This document shows positions 38,005-45,377 of a DNA stretch of 64,000 bases, piece by piece. The notes under the pieces are model-generated. The model was given only the letters and a program-made list of their open reading frames with translations. It was not told the DNA's origin and did no database searches. Source of the DNA: Bacillus cereus (GTDB lineage Bacteria; Bacillota; Bacilli; Bacillales; Bacillaceae_G); assembly GCF_025917685.1 (NCBI RefSeq), contig NZ_CP089518.1, positions 4,729,501-4,793,500 of the forward strand, given 5' to 3'. The position numbers and the translations under genes were made by a program. How positions within the stretch are numbered: the first letter of the stretch is position 1; every line of letters begins with the position of its first letter.

Positions 38005-38035
38005 AAAAGTGAAACAATTTATTTGTTTCACTTTT
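38005..38035 (+). terminator. Terminator or attenuator between hydrolase and its neighbour
   Basis: AAAAGTGAAACAA / TTGTTTCACTTTT followed by TGG. The T-run is inside the arm. The next gene starts 21 bp later, so partial read-through is plausible. Confidence 0.65.
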
Positions 38036-38055
38036 TGGTTATTTGAGGAGCAGAA

Positions 38056-39276
38056 GTGAAAATGAAAAATAATCGGAAAATAATTCTATTTTTTATAAGC
38101 ATCATAACGATTACAGTATTAGCCTACTATTTATGTATAAAAGATAAGAATGCAAACTTAATATCAGATAAAGATATACAAAATAAAAATTTTTTAGATG
38201 ATAAAAAAGCTATGCTTTACTTCTCATCCACTGCCGATCAAGATTTAGATGGTAAAGGCATTAGTTATGCCATATTTATAAATAAACAAGGCATTGCTAG
38301 CGGATATAAAATGGGCGGTCTAGAACTCGGCGGTATTGGTGTATCTGACGATAAAAAACAAGTTCTATTAGAGAGTAAAGATACTATAAAATTTCTAGGC
38401 GAAACTCCTACTACTCATAAAATAAAATATCAGCATACCGGTGATTTTAATGGATATTTAGCAAATCAAAAGATATTTGTTAATATTTACAATTCAGGAA
38501 TGAACAAAGAGAACGGGAACTACGATTCAAATGTTTTATTCGGAAATGAAAAAGTTATTCATAAAAGTAATATTCCTCATTTCATTATTAGCTCTGGATT
38601 AGATGGGGAATATATTTTAGTAGCCACTCAAGACCTAGTTACTAATAAATACGAATTAAAAAGATTATCGTTTAATGATGCAATAATGAATATAGAGAAT
38701 ATTACAGAGCTTAATGTAAATGGAAAAGAGGACCATGCTAATCTATCACCTATTTTAGTAGATTCAGAGAATTACTACATGGTTATGAGTACAATTGATA
38801 AGGATGATCCGCTAAAAGGGAAGACATTCTTGTTACGTACTAATAAAACCACTTTAGAACAAAACACAATATTTATGTATAATGAAAAAAACTCAACTGC
38901 AACCAGCCCATTTTCATTAAATAATTCCGCATATATATATAATGACGAGTTGTATTTTATAAACGGTCTTGGTGATGTGTATACATATAACCCTAAAAAT
39001 GATGCAATGAGCCATAAATTCAGCATAGATTATCATGTTAAAGATGGCGTTAGGTATAATGAACAAACCTATTTCGAGAATGATTCATTATATGTTCTAC
39101 GTTATGATGAAAAGCGCAATAACAAATACTATATAGAAAGATACAATTTAAAAACTGGAAAAAGAATATCCGAACAAGAAATACAAGGTATAGAATCTAT
39201 ACTCGCTACTGTGAAGGGTGGAAAGAAAGTTTATGCTTATGACTTTAAAATGTTACTATCCAAAACAGATGATTAA
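38056..39276 (+). CDS. Membrane-anchored extracytoplasmic protein, propeller-like, unknown function
   Basis: This 406-residue protein has an N-terminal anchor helix (about 8-26) and a large extracytoplasmic part. That part is rich in short strands and repeated blades such as LFLRT and LYVLRYDE, suggesting a beta-propeller. No catalytic motif is seen. GAGGAG lies 5 bases before a GTG (38056); an ATG two codons on is the alternative. It follows the secreted hydrolase and may bind or regulate it (inference). Composition is more AT-rich than its neighbours. Confidence 0.7.
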   Translation: MKMKNNRKIILFFISIITITVLAYYLCIKDKNANLISDKDIQNKNFLDDKKAMLYFSSTADQDLDGKGISYAIFINKQGIASGYKMGGLELGGIGVSDDKKQVLLESKDTIKFLGETPTTHKIKYQHTGDFNGYLANQKIFVNIYNSGMNKENGNYDSNVLFGNEKVIHKSNIPHFIISSGLDGEYILVATQDLVTNKYELKRLSFNDAIMNIENITELNVNGKEDHANLSPILVDSENYYMVMSTIDKDDPLKGKTFLLRTNKTTLEQNTIFMYNEKNSTATSPFSLNNSAYIYNDELYFINGLGDVYTYNPKNDAMSHKFSIDYHVKDGVRYNEQTYFENDSLYVLRYDEKRNNKYYIERYNLKTGKRISEQEIQGIESILATVKGGKKVYAYDFKMLLSKTDD

Positions 39277-39366
39277 ATATACTTAATTACCTGTTTCTAG
39301 GTTATAAAATAGGTTAATGTAATTCCCCCTAATTCTAATTTGATACTTTCAAATTTTTTTACATAA

Positions 39367-39394
39367 AAAAGCAGGCGTATTATACGCCTGCTTT
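39367..39394. terminator. Bidirectional terminator before the permease gene
   Basis: AAAGCAGGCGTA / TACGCCTGCTTT with flanking A and T runs. Confidence 0.85.
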
Positions 39395-39401
39395 CTAATG
39401 A

Positions 39402-40715
39402 TTAAACTCCAGTTTCTTTCTTCCTATTCAAGTACCAATACACCGGAAGTCCAGTAAATACCATTCCAATCGATAAGAAACAACTTACCGGATCGTTAAT
39501 AATCGCACTTCCAAGTACAAACAATGACCCTAAAATCGCAACGATTGGTACAATCGGGAATAACGGTACACTATATGCACGCTCTTTATCCTTGTTACGT
39601 CTTCTTAAAATGAAGACACCAATAAACGTCATTACGTAGAAAATATAAATAATGAATACGGAAATCTCAGATAGCTTATTCGGATCACTAATAAGCATTA
39701 AAATAATTCCTAATATGATTTCAACAGTAATCGCATTTGCTGGTGTTTTAAATCTTGGGCTTTCCTTTGCAATAAACTTAGAAAACGGAAGGTGTCCACG
39801 CTCTGCCATCGACATCGGAATACGTGGGAACGTTAAAATCTTTCCATTTAAACAGCCGAAAATAGAAATGATAATACCGATACTAATAATTTTCCCGCCA
39901 TATTCTCCAAGTAACATGCCCGCAGCTGTCGCTGTTGCATTTTCTCCAAGGTCCACAATTCTCGCTGCTGGTAATACATTTAATAACGCTAAGTTAATTA
40001 ATACGTAAGCAGCTGTTACAATTAAAATCCCAACTGTCATTGCCTTCGGTAATAATTTTGTTGGGTTCTTCATTTCTCCGCCAATAGAAGCGAGTAAAAT
40101 CCAACCATCATAAGCAAATAAAGTTGCCAAAATCGCCATCCCGATACTTTGATTTTCTGATATCGGCACAACTACGTTAAAGATATCACTATTCCCTTTC
40201 CAAAACCCTAACACAACAATTAAAAAGATTGGTATCATCTTCCCAACCGTCGTAACCGTTTGGACGATACCCCCATATTTTGTTCCTATACTATTTATAA
40301 CGCCTAGAAACACAACTGTTCCAATTGCGATTGGTAAATTCCATACTTTATCTAAATAGAAAAAATTAATCATTAAAGAACTAAAATACAAACCTAATGT
40401 TCCAATAATAGCTGGTCCATAAACAATTGTTTGCATCCAGCCAGATAAATACCCCCAAAAACTTCCGTAGATCTCCTCTAAATACGTATACAACCCACCA
40501 TTTTTCGGAATTTGCGCTCCAATTTCGGCTACTGTTAAACCACTTGCTAACGTCAACAGACCACCAATTACCCAAGCCCAAATAGCCATATTAGAACTCC
40601 CTGAGTAATCTAATACGCTCCCTGGTTTCATAAACACACCAGACCCAATAATAGTTCCTACTACGATAGAAAGTGCCACTGTTAAACCAATTTTGTTTTT
40701 CTCATCATGATGCAT
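39402..40715 (-). CDS. APC superfamily amino-acid permease (SteT/YkbA-like)
   Basis: This 437-residue protein has twelve predicted helices and the APC start GLTVALSIVVGTIIGSGVFMKPG (helix 1, substrate-binding GTIIGSG). It resembles LAT-type exchangers such as B. subtilis SteT. The ATG at 40715 has AAGGAGG nine bases upstream. A T-box leader upstream ties expression to an uncharged tRNA, so the substrate is probably the matching amino acid or a precursor. The specifier codon was not resolved. Confidence 0.88.
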   Translation of the reverse strand: MHHDEKNKIGLTVALSIVVGTIIGSGVFMKPGSVLDYSGSSNMAIWAWVIGGLLTLASGLTVAEIGAQIPKNGGLYTYLEEIYGSFWGYLSGWMQTIVYGPAIIGTLGLYFSSLMINFFYLDKVWNLPIAIGTVVFLGVINSIGTKYGGIVQTVTTVGKMIPIFLIVVLGFWKGNSDIFNVVVPISENQSIGMAILATLFAYDGWILLASIGGEMKNPTKLLPKAMTVGILIVTAAYVLINLALLNVLPAARIVDLGENATATAAGMLLGEYGGKIISIGIIISIFGCLNGKILTFPRIPMSMAERGHLPFSKFIAKESPRFKTPANAITVEIILGIILMLISDPNKLSEISVFIIYIFYVMTFIGVFILRRRNKDKERAYSVPLFPIVPIVAILGSLFVLGSAIINDPVSCFLSIGMVFTGLPVYWYLNRKKETGV

Positions 40716-40759
40716 GCTGCGTATCCTCCTTCCAATTCTAGTGTGATGCAAAAATGAAA

Positions 40760-41030
40760 TAAAAAAACACTCCTCCCTAAAAAAGGGACGAGTGTTGTAT
40801 TCGTGGTTCCACCCTTGTTTCAATTCGCAAAGTGACACACTTCACCAATTTCTCAAGTCTAAATAACGGTTTTTGCCGGCAAGCAATTACTAGATATCCG
40901 TTCACTGCTGCAGTTCAGAGGGGGTAATCGATTTTCCCGTATTAGGAAGCTCACAGCCAAAGGCTTCCCTCTCTGAGAATCGTAAAAAATTGATCATGTC
41001 CTCATCATCACTTCTTGATGTCGAATTTTG
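40760..41030 (-). promoter_or_regulatory. T-box leader controlling the amino-acid permease
   Basis: On the minus strand the T-box AGGGTGGAACCACG sits at 40815-40802. It is followed by a terminator with stem AACACTCGTCCC / AGGGAGGAGTGTT and seven T residues (40796-40760). Upstream are the stem I features CAGAGAGGGAAGCC and GGCTGTGAGCTTCC. Uncharged tRNA would favour the antiterminator and permease expression. I could not assign the specifier codon with confidence. Confidence 0.9.
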
Positions 41031-41229
41031 TAGTTATTTCCCATTATATTGAATTGTTAGAAAAAATCAATATATTTTTTATATAACATAAGAAATATTT
41101 CTCTTCTTATATTATAACAGAAGCTACTTTATTTCTCTAATCTCCTCTTCCACGAACGCCATAAGATCGTAAATGAAATTATATCGATAATTCGACAAAA
41201 GGGACAATGATAGCACTCCAAATATTAAA

Positions 41230-41256
41230 AGGAGGCTGTTCCAAAGACAGCCTCCT
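41230..41256 (-). terminator. Terminator of the repeat-protein gene
   Basis: AGGAGGCTGT / ACAGCCTCCT followed by TTTTAATATTT on the minus strand. Confidence 0.75.
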
Positions 41257-41273
41257 CGCATACGTATCTTTCG

Positions 41274-41489
41274 GTTGCCCACACGGAAGATACGACATAG
41301 TTCAATTATTTATCTTCATTTTTCATAAAAAACTTATGGTGCGGAAGATCCACATTTAATTCTGCTAGTTGTTTCTTTTCAGTTGCCCACACGGAAGATA
41401 CGACATAGTTCAATTATTTATCTTCATTTTTCATAAAAAACTTATGGTGCGGAAGATCCACATTTAATTCTGCTAGTTGTTTCTTTTCA
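41274..41489 (-). repeat. 108-bp tandem duplication at the 3' end of the repeat-protein gene
   Basis: 41274-41381 and 41382-41489 are identical by eye over 108 bp. The right copy (41382-41489) holds the last codons and stop of the gene. The left copy is therefore an untranslated duplicate of the C-terminal coding sequence lying between stop codon and terminator. Confidence 0.9.
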
Positions 41490-42229
41490 TTTTCTAGAAT
41501 CGCTTTCGCTTTTTCTTTTGTTGCTGCATCTAAGTTCGCAAAGATGTCTTCATGCTTCTCTTTCTCTGGAAGTTTCACACCTAATTTTGGTAATTCTTCT
41601 TTTGCTTGCTCATGCGTTAATTTCCCAGATTTCTCTTGCTCTAAAATCGACTTCGCTTTTTCTTTTGTTGCCTCATCTAACCCTGCAAACATATCCTTGT
41701 GCTTACCCTTTTCTGGGGATTTCACACCTAGTTTTGTCAATTCCTCTTTTGCCTGTTCACGAGTTAGTTTCCCGGATTTTTCTTGTTCTAGAATCGACTT
41801 CGCTTTTTCTTTTGTTGCCTCATCTAACCCTGCAAACATATCCTTGTGCTTACCCTTTTCTGGGGATTTCACACCTAGTTTTGTCAATTCCTCTTTTGCC
41901 TGTTCACGAGTTAGTTTCCCGGATTTTTCTTGTTCTAGAATCGACTTCGCTTTTTCTTTTGTTGCCTCATCTAGATTCGTAAACATATCTTTACGTTTCT
42001 CTTTCTCTGGAAGCTTTACACCTAGTTCCTCTAATTGTTTCTTTGTATCATCCATAATCGTTTTTACTTTTTGTTTTGTAGCGGCATCTAAATCTTTTTT
42101 CGCCGTTTTTGTAGGCTGATCTGCTGCTGGAGTATTCGTTGCCGCAAATGCTGGTACACCCACTCCTCCTATAATTCCAAATGATAAAGCACCTGCAATT
42201 GCTAAATACCCAACTGTTTTCTTCTTCAT
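41414..42229 (-). CDS. Secreted protein with tandem helical repeats
   Basis: This 271-residue protein has a signal peptide (cleavage near PAFAAT, about 30). The mature part is four to five copies of a 49-residue charged unit of the form LDEATKEKAKSILEQEKSGK...EELTKLGVK. Two central units are identical at DNA level (period 147 bp, 41671-41964). The C-terminus LPHHKFFMKNEDK is histidine/basic-rich. The units resemble the DUF2680/YckD helical pattern, but this is uncertain. The function is unknown; extracellular location is expected. Repeat number probably varies among strains. Confidence 0.75.
   Translation of the reverse strand: MKKKTVGYLAIAGALSFGIIGGVGVPAFAATNTPAADQPTKTAKKDLDAATKQKVKTIMDDTKKQLEELGVKLPEKEKRKDMFTNLDEATKEKAKSILEQEKSGKLTREQAKEELTKLGVKSPEKGKHKDMFAGLDEATKEKAKSILEQEKSGKLTREQAKEELTKLGVKSPEKGKHKDMFAGLDEATKEKAKSILEQEKSGKLTHEQAKEELPKLGVKLPEKEKHEDIFANLDAATKEKAKAILENEKKQLAELNVDLPHHKFFMKNEDK
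41671..41964 (-). repeat. Two identical 147-bp coding repeats
   Basis: CCTCATCTAACCCTGCAAAC begins at 41671 and again at 41818. The sequence between is repeated without visible change, in frame (49 codons). Flanking units are diverged, which points to recent unequal recombination or slippage. Confidence 0.88.
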
Positions 42230-42327
42230 AGGAAATTTCCTCCTTCACATTTCTAAAGCATGTACACTTTCGTATACAATGCCTATAGTAATGTTGATTT
42301 CTTAAAATTCCCTTAACGACTTAACAA

Positions 42328-42358
42328 AAAAACACCGCTCATCACGAGCGGTGTTTTT
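42328..42358 (-). terminator. Terminator of yidC2
   Basis: AAAAACACCGCTC / GAGCGGTGTTTTT with five-base loop and T-run on the minus strand. Confidence 0.88.
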
Positions 42359-43141
42359 CTAAGCTTTTTGTAATTGTAATTCTTCACGTTCCATTACTTT
42401 CCTTAATACAATTGTTTGTGTCATTGTAAATAAGTTACCTGTAATCCAATACAATACAAGTCCTGACGGTGCCGCAATTCCCATAAATAAAATCATCGCC
42501 GGCATCATTATTTGCTGTATTTTCAGCATCTGTACTTGCTCTCCTGGCGTTATATTTGATTGGAACACCTTCATCTGGATAAATGTCGTTAACGCTGCAA
42601 TAATCGGTAATATATGATATGGATCTGCATGTCCTAAGTTCACCCATAAAAATGAAGATGTACGAATCTCTTCAGTTCGGCTAATCGCATAATACAAAGC
42701 AGAGAAAATCGGCATTTGTATAAAGATTGGCCAGCAACCAGCTAACGGATTCCAACCACCTGATTTCATTAGTTCTGACATTTCTTTTTGATACTGCTTT
42801 TGTTTTTCAAGATCTTTACCCACATCACCGTGTTTCTTTTTCAGCTTCTGTAATTCAGGTTGCATTTTTTTCATTTTCATTTGACTACGATATTGCGAAA
42901 CAGCTAATGGAATCAGTGCTGAACGAACAACAAGCGTAATGACAATGATAGCAATCCCAAAGCTTCCACCAGATATATGATGAGCAACAAATTGAATCAT
43001 ATACGATATTGGATATACGAAATAATGGTTCCAAATTCCCGTACTATGTGAATCTATTGTGCCTGCATTACTACAGCCAGATAAAACAAAAACAAGTAAT
43101 AATGATAAACTAATGAGCGCAGCTCGGTATGATTTTAACAT
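42359..43141 (-). CDS. yidC2: Membrane protein insertase YidC2 (OxaA2) lipoprotein
   Basis: YidC2 (260 residues) inserts proteins into the membrane, alone or with SecYEG. It has a lipobox (VLSGC, Cys about 23) and five membrane segments. The hydrophilic groove arginine is near residue 70 (LVVRSALIPL), and the insertion-motif region GGWNPLAGCWPIFIQMPIFSALY is clear. The ATG at 43141 is 7 bases after GGAGG; an ATG two codons upstream is too close to it. The ribosome binding site is partly buried in a hairpin downstream of a MifM-like ORF. Confidence 0.95.
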   Translation of the reverse strand: MLKSYRAALISLSLLLVFVLSGCSNAGTIDSHSTGIWNHYFVYPISYMIQFVAHHISGGSFGIAIIVITLVVRSALIPLAVSQYRSQMKMKKMQPELQKLKKKHGDVGKDLEKQKQYQKEMSELMKSGGWNPLAGCWPIFIQMPIFSALYYAISRTEEIRTSSFLWVNLGHADPYHILPIIAALTTFIQMKVFQSNITPGEQVQMLKIQQIMMPAMILFMGIAAPSGLVLYWITGNLFTMTQTIVLRKVMEREELQLQKA

Positions 43142-43148
43142 GTTCATT

Positions 43149-43184
43149 CCTCCAATGTTTCGTAATTAATTAGCGAAACATTGG
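43149..43184 (-). promoter_or_regulatory. Hairpin covering the yidC2 ribosome binding site
   Basis: CCAATGTTTCG (43184-43174, last codons of the 94-residue ORF) pairs perfectly with CGAAACATTGG (43162-43152). The final GG are the first two bases of the GGAGG site of yidC2 (43153-43149). The layout equals that of B. subtilis mifM-yidC2, where a stalled ribosome opens the stem. Confidence 0.8.
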
Positions 43185-43454
43185 TGTATACGGACCTACC
43201 TCGTCACTCTCTCCACTTGATTCTTGTCTGCGGACAGAGCGAATCATTCCATATTTATAAAAAATAGAGAAAAGCGGTACATTTCCGATACCCTCTTCAC
43301 ACGTATCAACTAGTTTAAAAGCTCTCTGTCTACCGCTCGATGCTTGCTGACGTACGAAACGAGAAACGTTAGCAAGAAAAAAGACTTCTAATACACAAAG
43401 CGCTGTCGTTACAAACGATATATACAGAAGTGCATCCTGCAATAAAAATTCCAT
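43170..43454 (-). CDS. Candidate MifM-like translation-arrest regulator of yidC2
   Basis: This 94-codon ORF has an N-terminal membrane helix (about 8-28, LLYISFVTTALCVLEVFFLA) and a basic/acidic C-terminus, with RSVRRQESSGESDEVG at about 73-88. B. subtilis MifM (95 residues, same position before yidC2) ends similarly with IRKVFRMNSPVNDEEDAG, as I recall it. The shared skeleton is IR-x-V-x-R ... S ... acidic run ... G. The ATG has AAGGA upstream. It ends 28 bp before yidC2, inside a stem that hides the yidC2 site. The role is inferred: monitoring membrane insertion through ribosome stalling. Confidence 0.75.
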   Translation of the reverse strand: MEFLLQDALLYISFVTTALCVLEVFFLANVSRFVRQQASSGRQRAFKLVDTCEEGIGNVPLFSIFYKYGMIRSVRRQESSGESDEVGPYTPMFR

Positions 43455-43705
43455 CGCTTCACATCCTTAATAAAGTCATTTTAGCACATTCAACAAACAT
43501 TCTCTATTTCCTTTTATTTTCAAAAAAGAATTTTGCATATTTTCTCAAAAAATTATGCTATAAAACTAATGTATTCGCTTTCTTTAGTATATTCACACGT
43601 ATCTTTGAATAGGTTTAATTTTTTAGAAATTTATAAAATTTTTGCATTATAATAAAACTATTGCCAGTTTTTGAAAAAAGCTTTATTCTCTTCTTGTAAT
43701 CAAAA

Positions 43706-44623
43706 ATGAATATGGAGATGAAACATACTATGGGTCAACTAGGAGACGCCGATTACGTTCCCGACACCGCCTTTTTATCCTTCCCAGCAGCTAAAACATT
43801 TCATTTAGAATTCATTATACAGTTGGTTGTTATTTTTATAGCTTCTATTTTGTATGCAATTTCTATGAATATGTTTTTTATCCCGCATAATATGATTAGC
43901 GGTGGATTCGCTGGTGTAGGGATGATTATCGGTTATTTAATGCACTACAATATCGGAGCACTTATCTTTTTACTAAACATTCCGCTTCTTATTTTAAGTC
44001 ACTTTTACTTAGGAAAGAAGACAACCTTTTTAACGGCATACTTTGTAGCTGTATCATCTTTAGCGATGAACATTATCCCAGTACACCAAGTTTCAGACGA
44101 TATTTTACTGTCTTCTGTATTCGGTGGTGTCATCTGCGGTGCTGCCTCAGGAATCATATTCCGATTTGCTTCTTCAACAGGTGGTTTTGATGTTGTTGGA
44201 TTGATTGTAGCGAAACATCGCGATGTTTCAATTGGAGCAATCATCTTTGGATTCAACTTAATCTTACTTGTTGCAGCAGGATTTATTTTCGGATGGGATA
44301 TTACGCTTTATACGTTAATTAGTCGGTTTGTGGTCAGCAAAGTAATTGATGCCGTGCATACAAAACATATTAAATTAACGATAATGACAATTACAGAAAA
44401 AGGTGAGGAAATAAAAAGCTCACTGCTACATCACGGCATACGTGGCGTAACAATGGTAGATGCTGTCGGCGGCTATACAAACCATAAGAAAAAAATGATT
44501 TACACTGTCGTAACTCGCTACGAGTTAGGCGAAATGAAACGTATTATTCGCCAAGTGGATAATAAAGCATTTATGAACATTACTGAAACAGTTGAAATTG
44601 TCGGCCGTTTCAAACGTATATAA
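43706..44623 (+). CDS. YitT family membrane protein (DUF161 + DUF2179)
   Basis: This 305-residue protein has five to six helices in the N-terminal part, with the family motif NMISGGFAGVGMI and ASSTGGFDVVGLIVAK. A C-terminal cytoplasmic DUF2179 domain (about 235-300) contains RGVTMVDAVGGYTNHKK. Members are common in Bacillus and their transport role is not established. The exact start is uncertain: in-frame ATGs at 43706, 43712 and 43730 lie close together with a GGAG between. Confidence 0.85.
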   Translation: MNMEMKHTMGQLGDADYVPDTAFLSFPAAKTFHLEFIIQLVVIFIASILYAISMNMFFIPHNMISGGFAGVGMIIGYLMHYNIGALIFLLNIPLLILSHFYLGKKTTFLTAYFVAVSSLAMNIIPVHQVSDDILLSSVFGGVICGAASGIIFRFASSTGGFDVVGLIVAKHRDVSIGAIIFGFNLILLVAAGFIFGWDITLYTLISRFVVSKVIDAVHTKHIKLTIMTITEKGEEIKSSLLHHGIRGVTMVDAVGGYTNHKKKMIYTVVTRYELGEMKRIIRQVDNKAFMNITETVEIVGRFKRI

Positions 44624-44658
44624 AAAAGCGCAAGGAACTACAATTCCTTGCGCTTTTT
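44623..44658 (+). terminator. Terminator of the yitT-like gene
   Basis: AAAAAAGCGCAAGGAA / TTCCTTGCGCTTTTT followed by ATTTTTT. Confidence 0.9.
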
Positions 44659-44693
44659 ATTTTTTACACTTATTACAAAATCAGATAATTCTA

Positions 44694-44959
44694 TTATTGT
44701 GGCGCTAAATATGTTATAATAAAAGCAGACTTACAAAAAAGAGTATATAGACTTGGAAGTTTCTCTTATTATTATAAACAAAAAGAAACGAGAAGTCGGG
44801 TATATTTCAGACATCATACACGTAACGGTTTAAAAAACCGATCATCTTAGTTATTCTTCACTGATCTTTTTATAAAAAGATGCGTACAACTAAAATCCAC
44901 TTCAATTATACCTACCTTTTTGACTTCCAAATCATCTTATTACATAGGGAGATGAACAT
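44694..44959 (+). promoter_or_regulatory. Promoter and long, structured-looking 5' leader
   Basis: TATAAT lies at 44715-44720 with a weak TTATTG at 44694-44699. The next gene starts only at 44960, leaving a leader of about 235 nt. GACTTGGAAGT (44750-44760) can pair with ACTTCCAAATC (44923-44933), and GGGTATA (44798-44804) with TATACCT (44907-44913). Local hairpins CGGTTT/AAACCG and GATCTTTTT/AAAAAGATG lie within. No known riboswitch class was recognised and no terminator is evident. Confidence 0.5.
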
Positions 44960-45346
44960 ATGAATCAATATATACGATATACAATAGCTATCCTGTTTGC
45001 CATTATCGGCGGTGTGATTTGCTTCTGGACAAACACTCAGCTTGGAGAGAACATCATTTTTAATGGAATCGAAACACTTGTAAGCGCTTCAATTCTAGGT
45101 GGCTACATTTTCTTCCTCTTCAATCCAGAAGAAAATGCTCAAAAAACAATGTTATTAACAATGATCGGAATCGTTGGCGGATGTATTTCCTACTCAATGA
45201 CAAACTATACATTACCACTTCAATTAAGCTCAGCTTTCTTCCACGGTCTTTGGACTTGGTTCATTGCATTCTGCCTAGCAGATGTATTCAACCTATTACA
45301 AGACACTGAAGAAGATAGCAGTCGCCAAATTGAAAGTAACTCTTAA
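44960..45346 (+). CDS. 128-residue membrane protein of unknown function
   Basis: Four predicted helices (about 7-24, 36-54, 64-82 and 92-110) and a short acidic cytoplasmic tail (EEDSSRQIES). No family is recognised. GGGAGATG precedes the ATG. It is a single gene with its own leader (44727-44959) and terminator. The unusual leader suggests post-transcriptional control. Confidence 0.75.
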   Translation: MNQYIRYTIAILFAIIGGVICFWTNTQLGENIIFNGIETLVSASILGGYIFFLFNPEENAQKTMLLTMIGIVGGCISYSMTNYTLPLQLSSAFFHGLWTWFIAFCLADVFNLLQDTEEDSSRQIESNS

Positions 45347-45372
45347 GCTGGAAGATATTCTTCCAGCTTTTT
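45345..45372. terminator. Terminator after the 128-residue gene
   Basis: AAGCTGGAAGA / TCTTCCAGCTT followed by TTTTTATTTTT; it also faces the end of the histidine kinase gene. Confidence 0.88.
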
Positions 45373-45377
45373 TATTT

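Noticed and set aside
41544..42119. 191-residue plus-strand open frame
   Set aside because: It is antisense to the secreted repeat protein; the regular codon pattern of the repeats keeps this frame open. The sense strand has signal peptide, ribosome site and terminator.
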